Assembly (NCBI RefSeq): GCF_963422355.1
Contig: NC_085095.1
Location: 5,985,327 to 6,049,326 of the forward strand
Direction: 5' to 3'
DNA: 64,000 nt
Source of the DNA: Corticium candelabrum
Taxonomy: Eukaryota > Porifera > Homoscleromorpha > Homosclerophorida > Plakinidae
A program made the position numbers and the translations under genes. Numbering within the stretch: the stretch's first letter is position 1; each line of letters starts with the position of its first letter. This document shows, piece by piece, positions 13,401 to 27,347 of this stretch. Below the pieces are notes generated by a model that made no database searches, was not told the origin of the DNA, and worked only from the letters and a program-made list of their open reading frames with translations.

Positions 13401-16400
13401 CTGTTGTAATTACAGGTTCTGGTGTTTCAGTAAGTGCTAGACAGAACAAAAACAGTAATTAATTATAATACTCTAATGCTTCATGTAGAAAACAAGTATG
13501 TATACATTCATACACATTCAATAGTAAACATACCTTCCGTTGTAATCACAGGTTCTGGTGTTTCAGTGAGTGCTAGACAGTAGAAACATTAATTAATTAT
13601 AATACTCTAATGCTTCATGTAAAGTACTAGTATGTATACATTCATACATATTCAGTAGTAAACGTACCTTCTGTTGTAAACGCTAGTTCTGGTGTGTCAG
13701 TGAGTGCTAGACAGTAGAAACATCAATTAATTGCCTAATGCTCATTTAGAGTATGAGTATGTATACATTTATACATATATACAGTAAACAGTAAGTTTAG
13801 CAAAGTGGTTTAGGTTTAACTGTCGCATGACTTTAGCGGACTTGCTTAGATGGCTTCTGACAACACTGTTTTAATGATATTGACTATTTGCTGGGATAGG
13901 ATTGCCTTAAAAGATGTAAGGGTCATTAAATAAAAGAAAGAAATCAGCAGCTACACAGAGAGAAAAGACGGACTGTCGGTTAGACTCGACCCATGGAGTC
14001 TCTCTCCGCTCTCGTCATTCCCCAGATAGCCCTCGCCTGCCCACCGACGTTACTAAATGTACTAAGTGCTCGCCATTGTTGCACCTCGTTACCTATCTGT
14101 ATCAGATGCGGAGCCGATAATTTATGCAACATGTAAACCAAGCAGCCAATGATCCAGTACGTTGTACAAAGACAAGCACGCATTACACTTCAATACATGA
14201 ACTGCGTCTCAGCCATTTCTTGTCTAGACCCATTTGCATCAAATTCGGAAGCTCTTGGAGCCACACTCATAGCACAAATGACGCGTACGATGCCCAGATT
14301 GTCTGACAAAGACAAAACTCACATTCAAAAGCCGTGCTAACTTTTAGATCAATGCGAATCTAGGCGCAGAAAGCGACAGGAACACTCTCCTGGCGATTTG
14401 TTATTAAGTGTTTGTGCACCATGCCTTTTGCAACAGCAAGGGCGGTTACAAGGCATGTGGAAATGTGCCCAAGACAGATGGCACACACTGTGCCTATTAG
14501 ACACAGTGCGCACCATTAGACAACAGTGTGCACCATTAGACATGCAGTGCACACTAATGGCAGCATTTAGTGACATCAGTGGACGGTCTGCATGAAACCG
14601 GTCGAGTCTAGCCGTTAGTGCGACGGCGCCCTTGGTCAATTGTTATGCAAATTTCTACTAATATCAGTGACAACCAACAGTTGCTCTGACTCGGCGAGTC
14701 AAGGTCGACAAAACTTCAAAATAAGGAGTTCTTAGCTAAACGGTTTGTTTTGCACATCCTGGATGTTCCAACTCCTACAAGTGGAAACAGTCGCTTTCTT
14801 GAACTGGTTTAATTTTAAATGTAAACTAGTTTAAGATGCAGCTAGTGGAAACACAGCCCTAGTGCTCAGTTAGAGTACAAGTACACATTCATACATATAT
14901 ACAGTAGTAAACATACCTTCTGTTGTAAACACAGGTTCTGATGTTTCAGTTAGTGCTAGACAGTAGAAATATTAATTAATTGCCTCATGCTCATTTAGAG
15001 TACAAGTATATATACATTCATACATATACAGCAGTAAACTCACCTTCTGTTGCAGGTTCTGGTGTTTCAGTAAGTGCTAGACAGTAGAAACATTATACTC
15101 TAATGCTCATTTAGAGTACAAGTATGTATACATTCATACACATACAGCAGTAAATGTACCTTCTGTTGCAAACACAGGTTCTGATGTTTCAGTAAGTGCT
15201 AGACAGTAGAAACATTATACTCTAATGCTCATTTAGAGTACAAGTATGTATACATTCATACACATACAGCAGTAAATGTACCTTCTGTTGCAAACACAGG
15301 TTCTGATGTTTCAGTAAGTGCTAGACAGTAGAAACATTATACTCTAATGCTCATTTAGAGTACAAGTATGTATACATTCATACACATACAGCAGTAAATG
15401 TACCTTCTGTTGCAAACACAGGTTCTGATGTTTCAGTAAGTGCTAGACAGTAGAAACATTATACTCTAATGCTCATTTAGAGTACAAGTATGTATACATT
15501 CATACACATACAGCAGTAAATGTACCTTCTGTTGCAAACACAGGTTCTGATGTTTCAGTAAGTGCTAGACAGTAGAAACATTATACTCTAATGCTCATTT
15601 AGAGTACAAGTATGTATACATTCATACACATACAGCAGTAAATGTACCTTCTGTTGCAAACACAGGTTCTGATGTTTCAGTTAGTGCTAGACAGTAGAAG
15701 TATTAATTAAAAACCTAATGCTCATTTAGAGTACAAGTATGTATACATTCATACACATACAGCAGTAAATGTACCTTCTGTTGCAAACACAGGTTCTGAT
15801 GTTTCAGTAAGTGCTAGACAGTAGAAACATTATACTCTAATGCTCATTTGGAGTACAAGTATATATACATTCATACATATACAGCAGTAAACACACCTTC
15901 TGTTGCAGGTTCTGGTGTTTCAGTAAGTGCTAGACAGTAGAAACATTATACTCTAATGCTCATTTAGAGTACAAGTATGTATACATTCATACACATACAG
16001 CAGTAAATGTACCTTCTGTTGCAAACACAGGTTCTGATGTTTCAGTAAGTGCTAGACAGTAGAAACATTATACTCTAATGCTCATTTAGAGTACAAGTAT
16101 ATATACATTCATACATATACAACAGTAAACACACCTTCTGTTGCAGGTTCTGGTGTTTCAGTAAGTGCTAGACAGTAGAAACATTATACTCTAATGCTCA
16201 TTTAGAGTACAAGTATGTATACATTCATACACATACAGCAGTAAATGTACCTTCTGTTGCAAACACAGGTTCTGATGTTTCAGTAAGTGCTAGACAGTAG
16301 AAGTATTAATTAAAAGCCTAATGCTCATTTAGAGTACAAGTATGTATACATTCATACACATACAGCAGTAAATGTACCTTCTGTTGCAAACACAGGTTCT

Positions 16401-19400
16401 GATGTTTCAGTTAGTGCTAGACAGTAGAAACATTATACTCTAATGCTCATTTAGAGTACAAGTATGTATACATTCATACACATACAGCAGTAAATGTACC
16501 TTCTGTTGCAAACACAGGTTCTGATGTTTCAGTAAGTGCTAGACAGTAGAAGTATTAATTAAAAGCCTAATGCTCATTTAGAGTACAAGTATGTATACAT
16601 TCATACACATACAGCAGTAAATGTACCTTCTGTTGCAAACACAGGTTCTGATGTTTCAGTTAGTGCTAGACAGTAGAAACATTATACTCTAATGCTCATT
16701 TAGAGTACAAGTATGTATACATTCATACACAAACAGCAGTAAATGTACCTTCTGTTGCAAACACAGGTTCTGATGTTTCAGTTAGTGCTAGACAGTAGAA
16801 ACATTATACTCTAATGCTCATTTAGAGTACAAGTATGTATACATTCATACACATACAGCAGTAAATGTACCTTCTGTTGCAAACACAGGTTCTGATGTTT
16901 CAGTAAGTGCTAGACAGTAGAAAAATTAACAATACTCTAGTGCTCATCTAGAGTACAAGTATGAATACATCCATACACTTACACAGTACTAAACGTACCT
17001 TCTGTTGTAAATGCAGTTTCTGGTGTTTCAGTAATTGCTAAACAGTAGAAACATTATACTCTAATGCTCATTTAGAGTACAAGTATATATACATTCATAC
17101 ACATACAGCAGTAAACACACCTTCTGTTGCAAACACAGGTTCTGATGTTTCAGTAAGTGCTAGACAGTAGAAACATTATACTCTAATGCTCATTTAGAGT
17201 ACAAGTATGTATACATTCATACACATACAGCAGTAAATGTACCTTCTGTTGCAAACACAGGTTCTGATGTTTCAGTATATGCTAGACAGTAGAAGTATTA
17301 ATTAAAAGCCTAATGCTCATTTAGAGTACAAGTACGTATACATTCATACACATACAGCAGTAAATGTACCTTCTGTTGCAAACACAGGTTCTGATGTTTC
17401 AGTAAGTGCTAGACAGTAGAAAAATTAACAATACTCTAGTGCTCATCTAGAGTACAAGTATGAATACATCCATACACTTACACAGTACTAAACGTACCTT
17501 CTGTTGTAAATGCAGTTTCTGGTGTTTCAGTAATTGCTAAACAGTAGAAACATTATACTCTAATGCTCATTTAGAGTACAAGTATGTATACATTCATACA
17601 CATACAGCAGTAAATGTACCTTCTGTTGCAAACACAGGTTCTGATGTTTCAGTAAGTGCTAGACAGTAGAAACATTATACTCTAATGCTCATTTAGAGTA
17701 CAAGTATGTATACATTCATACACATACAGCAGTAAATGTACCTTCTGTTGCAAACACAGGTTCTGATGTTTCAGTAAGTGCTAGACAGTAGAAACATTAT
17801 ACTCTAATGCTCATTTAGAGTACAAGTATGTATACATTCATACACATACAGCAGTAAATGTACCTTCTGTTGCAAACACAGGTTCTGATGTTTCAGTAAG
17901 TGCTAGACAGTAGAAACATTATACTCTAATGCTCATTTAGAATACAAGTATGTATACATTCATACACATACAGCAGTAAATGTACCTTCTGTTGCAAACA
18001 CAGGTTCTGGTGTTTCAGTAAGTGCTAGACAGTAGAAACATTATACTCTAATGCTCATTTAGAGTACAAGTATGTATACATTCATACACATACAGCAGTA
18101 AATGTACCTTCTGTTGCAAACACAGGTTCTGATGTTTCAGTATATGCTAGACAGTAGAAGTATTAATTAAAAGCCTAATGCTCATTTAGAGTACAAGTAC
18201 GTATACATTCATACACATACAGCAGTAAATGTACCTTCTGTTGCAAACACAGGTTCTGATGTTTCAGTAAGTGCTAGACAGTAGAAAAATTAACAATACT
18301 CTAGTGCTCATCTAGAGTACAAGTATGAATACATCCATACACTTACACAGTACTAAACGTACCTTCTGTTGTAAATGCAGTTTCTGGTGTTTCAGTAATT
18401 GCTAAACAGTAGAAACATTATACTCTAATGCTCATTTAGAGTACAAGTATGTATACATTCATACACATACAGCAGTAAATGTACCTTCTGTTGCAAACAC
18501 AGGTTCTGATGTTTCAGTAAGTGCTAGACAGTAGAAACATTATACTCTAATGCTCATTTAGAGTACAAGTATGTATACATTCATACACATACAGCAGTAA
18601 ATGTACCTTCTGTTGCAAACACAGGTTCTGATGTTTCAGTAAGTGCTAGACAGTAGAAACATTATACTCTAATGCTCATTTAGAGTACAAGTATGTATAC
18701 ATTCATACACATACAGCAGTAAATGTACCTTCTGTTGCAAACACAGGTTCTGATGTTTCAGTAAGTGCTAGACAGTAGAAACATTATACTCTAATGCTCA
18801 TTTAGAGTACAAGTATGTATACATTCATACACATACAGCAGTAAATGTACCTTCTGTTGCAAACACAGGTTCTGATGTTTCAGTAAGTGCTAGACAGTAG
18901 AAACATTATACTCTAATGCTCATTTAGAATACAAGTATGTATACATTCATACACATACAGCAGTAAATGTACCTTCTGTTGCAAACACAGGTTCTGGTGT
19001 TTCAGTAAGTGCTAGACAGTAGAAACATTATACTCTAATGCTCATTTAGAGTACAAGTATGTATACATTCATACACATACAGCAGTAAATGTACCTTCTG
19101 TTGCAAACACAGGTTCTGATGTTTCAGTAAGTGCTAGACAGTAGAAACATTATACTCTAATGCTCATTTAGAATACAAGTATGTATACATTCATACACAT
19201 ACAGCAGTAAATGTACCTTCTGTTGCAAACACAGGTTCTGGTGTTTCAGTAAGTGCTAGACAGTAGAAACATTATACTCTAATGCTCATTTAGAGTACAA
19301 GTATGTATACATTCATACACATACAGCAGTAAATGTACCTTCTGTTGCAAACACAGGTTCTGATGTTTCAGTATATGCTAGACAGTAGAAGTATTAATTA

Positions 19401-22400
19401 AAAGCCTAATGCTCATTTAGAGTACAAGTACGTATACATTCATACACATACAGCAGTAAATGTACCTTCTGTTGCAAACACAGGTTCTGATGTTTCAGTA
19501 AGTGCTAGACAGTAGAAAAATTAACAATACTCTAGTGCTCATCTAGAGTACAAGTATGAATACATCCATACACTTACACAGTACTAAACGTACCTTCTGT
19601 TGTAAATGCAGTTTCTGGTGTTTCAGTAATTGCTAAACAGTAGAAACATTATACTCTAATGCTCATTTAGAGTACAAGTATGTATACATTCATACACATA
19701 CAGCAGTAAATGTACCTTCTGTTGCAAACACAGGTTCTGATGTTTCAGTAAGTGCTAGACAGTAGAAACATTATACTCTAATGCTCATTTAGAGTACAAG
19801 TATGTATACATTCATACACATACAGCAGTAAATGTACCTTCTGTTGCAAACACAGGTTCTGATGTTTCAGTAAGTGCTAGACAGTAGAAACATTATACTC
19901 TAATGCTCATTTAGAGTACAAGTATGTATACATTCATACACATACAGCAGTAAATGTACCTTCTGTTGCAAACACAGGTTCTGATGTTTCAGTAAGTGCT
20001 AGACAGTAGAAACATTATACTCTAATGCTCATTTAGAGTACAAGTATGTATACATTCATACACATACAGCAGTAAATGTACCTTCTGTTGCAAACACAGG
20101 TTCTGATGTTTCAGTAAGTGCTAGACAGTAGAAACATTATACTCTAATGCTCATTTAGAATACAAGTATGTATACATTCATACACATACAGCAGTAAATG
20201 TACCTTCTGTTGCAAACACAGGTTCTGGTGTTTCAGTAAGTGCTAGACAGTAGAAACATTATACTCTAATGCTCATTTAGAGTACAAGTATGTATACATT
20301 CATACACATACAGCAGTAAATGTACCTTCTGTTGCAAACACAGGTTCTGATGTTTCAGTAAGTGCTAGACAGTAGAAACATTATACTCTAATGCTCATTT
20401 AGAGTACAAGTATGTATACATTCATACACATACAGCAGTAAATGTACCTTCTGTTGCAAACACAGGTTCTGATGTTTCAGTAAGTGCTAGACAGTAGAAA
20501 CATTATACTCTAATGCTCATTTAGAATACAAGTATGTATACATTCATACACATACAGCAGTAAATGTACCTTCTGTTGCAAACACAGGTTCTGGTGTTTC
20601 AGTAAGTGCTAGACAGTAGAAACATTATACTCTAATGCTCATTTAGAGTACAAGTATGTATACATTCATACACATACAGCAGTAAATGTACCTTCTGTTG
20701 CAAACACAGGTTCTGATGTTTCAGTAAGTGCTAGACAGTAGAAACATTATACTCTAATGCTCATTTAGAGTACAAGTATGTATACATTCATACACATACA
20801 GCAGTAAATGTACCTTCTGTTGCAAACACAGGTTCTGATGTTTCAGTAAGTGCTAGACAGTAGAAAAATTAACAATACTCTAGTGCTCATCTAGAGTACA
20901 AGTATGAATACATCCATACACTTACACAGTACTAAACGTACCTTCTGTTGTAAATGCAGTTTCTGGTGTTTCAGTAATTGCTAAACAGTAGAAACATTAT
21001 ACTCTAATGCTCATTTAGAGTACAAGTATATATACATTCATACACATACAGCAGTAAACACACCTTCTGTTGCAAACACAGGTTCTGATGTTTCAGTAAG
21101 TGCTAGACAGTAGAAACATTATACTCTAATGCTCATTTAGAGTACAAGTATGTATACATTCATACACATACAGCAGTAAATGTACCTTCTGTTGCAAACA
21201 CAGGTTCTGATGTTTCAGTATATGCTAGACAGTAGAAGTATTAATTAAAAGCCTAATGCTCATTTAGAGTACAAGTACGTATACATTCATACACATACAG
21301 CAGTAAACACACCTTCTGTTGCAAACACAGATTCTGATGTTTCAGTAAGTGCTAGACAGTAGAAACATTATACTCTAATGCTCATTTAGAGTACAAGTAT
21401 GTATACATTCATACACATACAGCAGTAAATGTACCTTCTGTTGCAAACACAGGTTCTGATGTTTCAGTAAGTGCTAGACAGTAGAAAAATTAACAATACT
21501 CTAGTGCTCATCTAGAGTACAAGTATGAATACATCCATACACTTACACAGTACTAAACGTACCTTCTGTTGTAAATGCAGTTTCTGGTGTTTCAGTAAGT
21601 GCTAGACAGTAGAAGTATTAATTAAAAGCCTAATGCTCATTTAGAGTACAAGTATGTATACATTCATACACATACAGCAGTAAATGTACCTTCTGTTGCA
21701 AACACAGGTTCTGATGTTTCAGTAAGTGCTAGACAGTAGAAACATTATACTCTAATGCTCATTTAGAGTACAAGTATGTATACATTCATACACATACAGC
21801 AGTAAATGTACCTTCTGTTGCAAACACAGGTTCTGATGTTTCAGTTAGTGCTAGACAGTAGAAACATTATACTCTAATGCTCATTTAGAGTACAAGTATG
21901 TATACATTCATACACATACAGCAGTAAATGTACCTTCTGTTGCAAACACAGGTTCTGATGTTTCAGTAAGTGCTAGACAGTAGAAGTATTAATTAATAGC
22001 TTAATGCTCATTTAGAGTACAAGTATGTATACATTCATACACATACAGCAGTAAATGTACCTTCTGTTGCAAACACAGGTTCTGATGTTTCAGTAAGTGC
22101 TAGACAGTAGAAACATTATACTCTAATGCTCATTTAGAGTACAAGTATGTATACATTCATACACATACAGCAGTAAATGTACCTTCTGTTGCAAACACAG
22201 GTTCTGATGTTTCAGTTAGTGCTAGAAGGTAGAAACATTATACTCTAATGCTCATTTAGAGTACAAGTATGTATACATTCATACACATACAGCAGTAAAT
22301 GTACCTTCTGTTGCAAACACAGGTTCTGATGTTTCAGTAAGTGCTAGACAGTAGAAGTATTAATTAATAGCTTAATGCTCATTTAGAGTACAAGTATGTA

Positions 22401-25400
22401 TACATTCATACACATACAGCAGTAAATGTACCTTCTGTTGCAAACACAGGTTCTGATGTTTCAGTAAGTGCTAGACAGTAGAAACATTATACTCTAATGC
22501 TCATTTAGGGTACAAGTATGTATACATTCATACACATACAGCAGTAAATGTACCTTCTGTTGCAAACACAGGTTCTGATGTTTCAGTAAATGCTAGACAG
22601 TAGAAACATTATACTCTAATGCTCATTTAGAGTACAAGTATGTATACATTCATACACATACAGCAGTAAATGTACCTTCTGTTGCAAACACAGGTTCTGA
22701 TGTTTCAGTAAGTGCTAGACAGTAGAAACATTATACTCTAACGCTCATTTAGAGTACAAGTATGTATACATTCATACACATACAGCAGTAAATGTACCTT
22801 CTGTTGCAAACACAGGTTCTGATGTTTCAGTATATGATAGACAGTAGAAGTATTAATTAAAAGCCTAATGCTCATTTAGAGTACAAGTATGTATACATTC
22901 ATACACATACAGCAGTAAACACACCTTCTGTTGCAAACACAGGTTCTGATGTTTCAGTAAGTGCTAGACAGTAGAAACATTATACTCTAATGCTCATTTA
23001 GAGTACAAGTATGTATACATTCATACACATACAGCAGTAAATGTACCTTCTGTTGCAAACACAGGTTCTGATGTTTCAGTAAGTGCTAGACAGTAGAAGT
23101 ATTAATTAATAGCTTAATGCTCATTTAGAGTACAAGTATGTATACATTCATACACATACAGCAGTAAATGTACCTTCTGTTGCAAACACAGGTTCTGATG
23201 TTTCAGTAAGTGCTAGACAGTAGAAACATTATACTCTAATGCTCATTTAGAGTACAAGTATGTATACATTCATACACATACAGCAGTAAATGTACCTTCT
23301 GTTGCAAACACAGGTTCTGATGTTTCAGTAAGTGCTAGACAGTAGAAACATTATACTCTAATGCTCATTTAGAGTACAAGTATGTATACATTCATACACA
23401 TACAGCAGTAAATGTACCTTCTGTTGCAAACACAGGTTCTGATGTTTCAGTAAGTGCTAGACAGTAGAAACATTATACTCTAATGCTCATTTAGAGTACA
23501 AGTATGTATACATTCATACACATACAGCAGTAAACACACCTTCTGTTGCAAACACAGGTTCTGATGTTTCAGTAAGTGCTAGACAGTAGAAACATTATAC
23601 TCTAATGCTCATTTAGAGTACAAGTATGTATACATTCATACACATACAGCAGTAAATGTACCTTCTGTTGCAAACACAGGTTCTGATGTTTCAGTAAGTG
23701 CTAGACAGTAGAAAAATTAACAATACTCTAGTGCTCATCTAGAGTACAAGTATGAATACATCCATACACTTACACAGTACTAAACGTACCTTCTGTTGTA
23801 AATGCAGTTTCTGGTGTTTCAGTAAGTGCTAGACAGTAGAAGTATTAATTAAAAGCCTAATGCTCATTTAGAGTACAAGTATGTATACATTCATACACAT
23901 ACAGCAGTAAATGTACCTTCTGTTGCAAACACAGGTTCTGATGTTTCAGTAAGTGCTAGACAGTAGAAACATTATACTCTAATGCTCATTTAGAATACAA
24001 GTATGTATACATTCATACACATACAGCAGTAAATGTACCTTCTGTTGCAAACACAGGTTCTGGTGTTTCAGTAAGTGCTAGACAGTAGAAACATTATACT
24101 CTAATGCTCATTTAGAGTACAAGTATGTATACATTCATACACATACAGCAGTAAATGTACCTTCTGTTGCAAACACAGGTTCTGATGTTTCAGTAAGTGC
24201 TAGACAGTAGAAACATTATACTCTAATGCTCATTTAGAGTACAAGTATGTATACATTCATACACATACAGCAGTAAATGTACCTTCTGTTGCAAACACAG
24301 GTTCTGATGTTTCAGTAAGTGCTAGACAGTAGAAACATTATACTCTAATGCTCATTTAGAGTACAAGTATGTATACATTCATACACATACAGCAGTAAAT
24401 GTACCTTCTGTTGCAAACACAGGTTCTGATGTTTCAGTTAGTGCTAGACAGTAGAAACATTATACTCTAATGCTCATTTAGAGTACAAGTATGTATACAT
24501 TCATACACATACAGCAGTAAATGTACCTTCTGTTGCAAACACAGGTTCTGATGTTTCAGTTAGTGCTAGACAGTAGAAACATTATACTCTAACGCTCATT
24601 TAGAGTACAAGTATGTATACATTCATACACATACAGCAGTAAATGTACCTTCTGTTGCAAACACAGGTTCTGATGTTTCAGTAAGTGCTAGACAGTAGAA
24701 AAATTAACAATACTCTAGTGCTCATCTAGAGTACAAGTATGAATACATCCATACACTTACACAGTACTAAACGTACCTTCTGTTGTAAATGCAGTTTCTG
24801 GTGTTTCAGTAATTGCTAAACAGTAGAAACATTATACTCTAATGCTCATTTAGAGTACAAGTATATATACATTCATACACATACAGCAGTAAACACACCT
24901 TCTGTTGCAAACACAGGTTCTGATGTTTCAGTAAGTGCTAGACAGTAGAAACATTATACTCTAATGCTCATTTAGAGTACAAGTATGTATACATTCATAC
25001 ACATACAGCAGTAAATGTACCTTCTGTTGCAAACACAGGTTCTGATGTTTCAGTATATGCTAGACAGTAGAAGTATTAATTAAAAGCCTAATGCTCATTT
25101 AGAGTACAAGTACGTATACATTCATACACATACAGCAGTAAACACACCTTCTGTTGCAAACACAGATTCTGATGTTTCAGTAAGTGCTAGACAGTAGAAA
25201 CATTATACTCTAATGCTCATTTAGAGTACAAGTATGTATACATTCATACACATACAGCAGTAAATGTACCTTCTGTTGCAAACACAGGTTCTGATGTTTC
25301 AGTAAGTGCTAGACAGTAGAAAAATTAACAATACTCTAGTGCTCATCTAGAGTACAAGTATGAATACATCCATACACTTACACAGTACTAAACGTACCTT

Positions 25401-27001
25401 CTGTTGTAAATGCAGTTTCTGGTGTTTCAGTAAGTGCTAGACAGTAGAAGTATTAATTAAAAGCCTAATGCTCATTTAGAGTACAAGTATGTATACATTC
25501 ATACACATACAGCAGTAAATGTACCTTCTGTTGCAAACACAGGTTCTGATGTTTCAGTAAGTGCTAGACAGTAGAAACATTATACTCTAATGCTCATTTA
25601 GAGTACAAGTATGTATACATTCATACACATACAGCAGTAAATGTACCTTCTGTTGCAAACACAGGTTCTGATGTTTCAGTTAGTGCTAGACAGTAGAAAC
25701 ATTATACTCTAATGCTCATTTAGAGTACAAGTATGTATACATTCATACACATACAGCAGTAAATGTACCTTCTGTTGCAAACACAGGTTCTGATGTTTCA
25801 GTTAGTGCTAGACAGTAGAAACATTATACTCTAATGCTCATTTAGAGTACAAGTATGTATACATTCATACACATACAGAAGTAAATGTACCTTCTGTTGC
25901 AAACACAGGTTCTGATGTTTCAGTAAGTGCTAGACAGTAGAAACATTATACTCTAATGCTCATTTAGAGTACAAGTATGTATACATTCATACACATACAG
26001 CAGTAAATGTACCTTCTGTTGCAAACACAGGTTCTGATGTTTCAGTAAGTGCTAGACAGTAGAAGTATTAATTAATAGCTTAATGCTCATTTAGAGTACA
26101 AGTATGTATACATTCATACACATACAGCAGTAAATGTACCTTCTGTTGCAAACACAGGTTCTGATGTTTCAGTAAGTGCTAGACAGTAGAAGTATTAATT
26201 AATAGCTTAATGCTCATTTAGAGTACAAGTATGTATACATTCATACACATACAGCAGTAAATGTACCTTCTGTTGCAAACACAGGTTCTGATGTTTCAGT
26301 AAGTGCTAGACAGTAGAAACATTATACTCTAATGCTCATTTAGGGTACAAGTATGTATACATTCATACACATACAGCAGTAAATGTACCTTCTGTTGCAA
26401 ACACAGGTTCTGATGTTTCAGTAAATGCTAGACAGTAGAAACATTATACTCTAATGCTCATTTAGAGTACAAGTATGTATACATTCATACACATACAGCA
26501 GTAAATGTACCTTCTGTTGCAAACACAGGTTCTGATGTTTCAGTAAGTGCTAGACAGTAGAAACATTATACTCTAACGCTCATTTAGAGTACAAGTATGT
26601 ATACATTCATACACATACAGCAGTAAATGTACCTTCTGTTGCAAACACAGGTTCTGATGTTTCATTTAGTGCTAGACAGTAGAAAAATTAACAATACTCT
26701 AGTGCTCATCTAGAGTACAAGTATGAATACATTCATACACTTACACAGTACTAAACGTACCTTCTGTTGTAAACGCAGTTTCTGGTGTTTCAGTAAGTGC
26801 TAGACAGTAGAAGTATTAATTAATAGCCTAATGCTCATTTAGAGTACAAGTATGTATACATTCGATCATACATAGTAGTAAAGTACTAAAGTACCTTCTG
26901 TTGTAAACACAGGCTCTGGTGTTTCAGTAAGTGCTAAACAGCAAGAGCATTAATAATATCTCAGTGCTCATTTAGAGTATGAGTATACACACACGTGTGC
27001 A

Positions 27002-27068
<67 letters not shown>

Positions 27069-27106
27069 CCACACACCCACAGACACACACACAGACACAC
27101 ACCACA

Positions 27107-27150
<44 letters not shown>

Positions 27151-27188
27151 CCACACACCCACAGACACACACACAGACACACACCACA

Positions 27189-27266
<78 letters not shown>

Positions 27267-27283
27267 GCATGCGTGCACACACA

Positions 27284-27347
<64 letters not shown>

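Noticed and set aside
14917-26933. CRISPR-like array (regular repeats with spacers)
   Set aside because: Whole 122-bp units are near identical with no unique spacers, and the context is an animal gene. It is a tandem exon-intron cassette array.
14917-26933. Centromeric or plain satellite DNA
   Set aside because: The unit keeps splice signals and a symmetric open exon, and joins in frame to flanking exons. Length changes in the exon part are all multiples of three.
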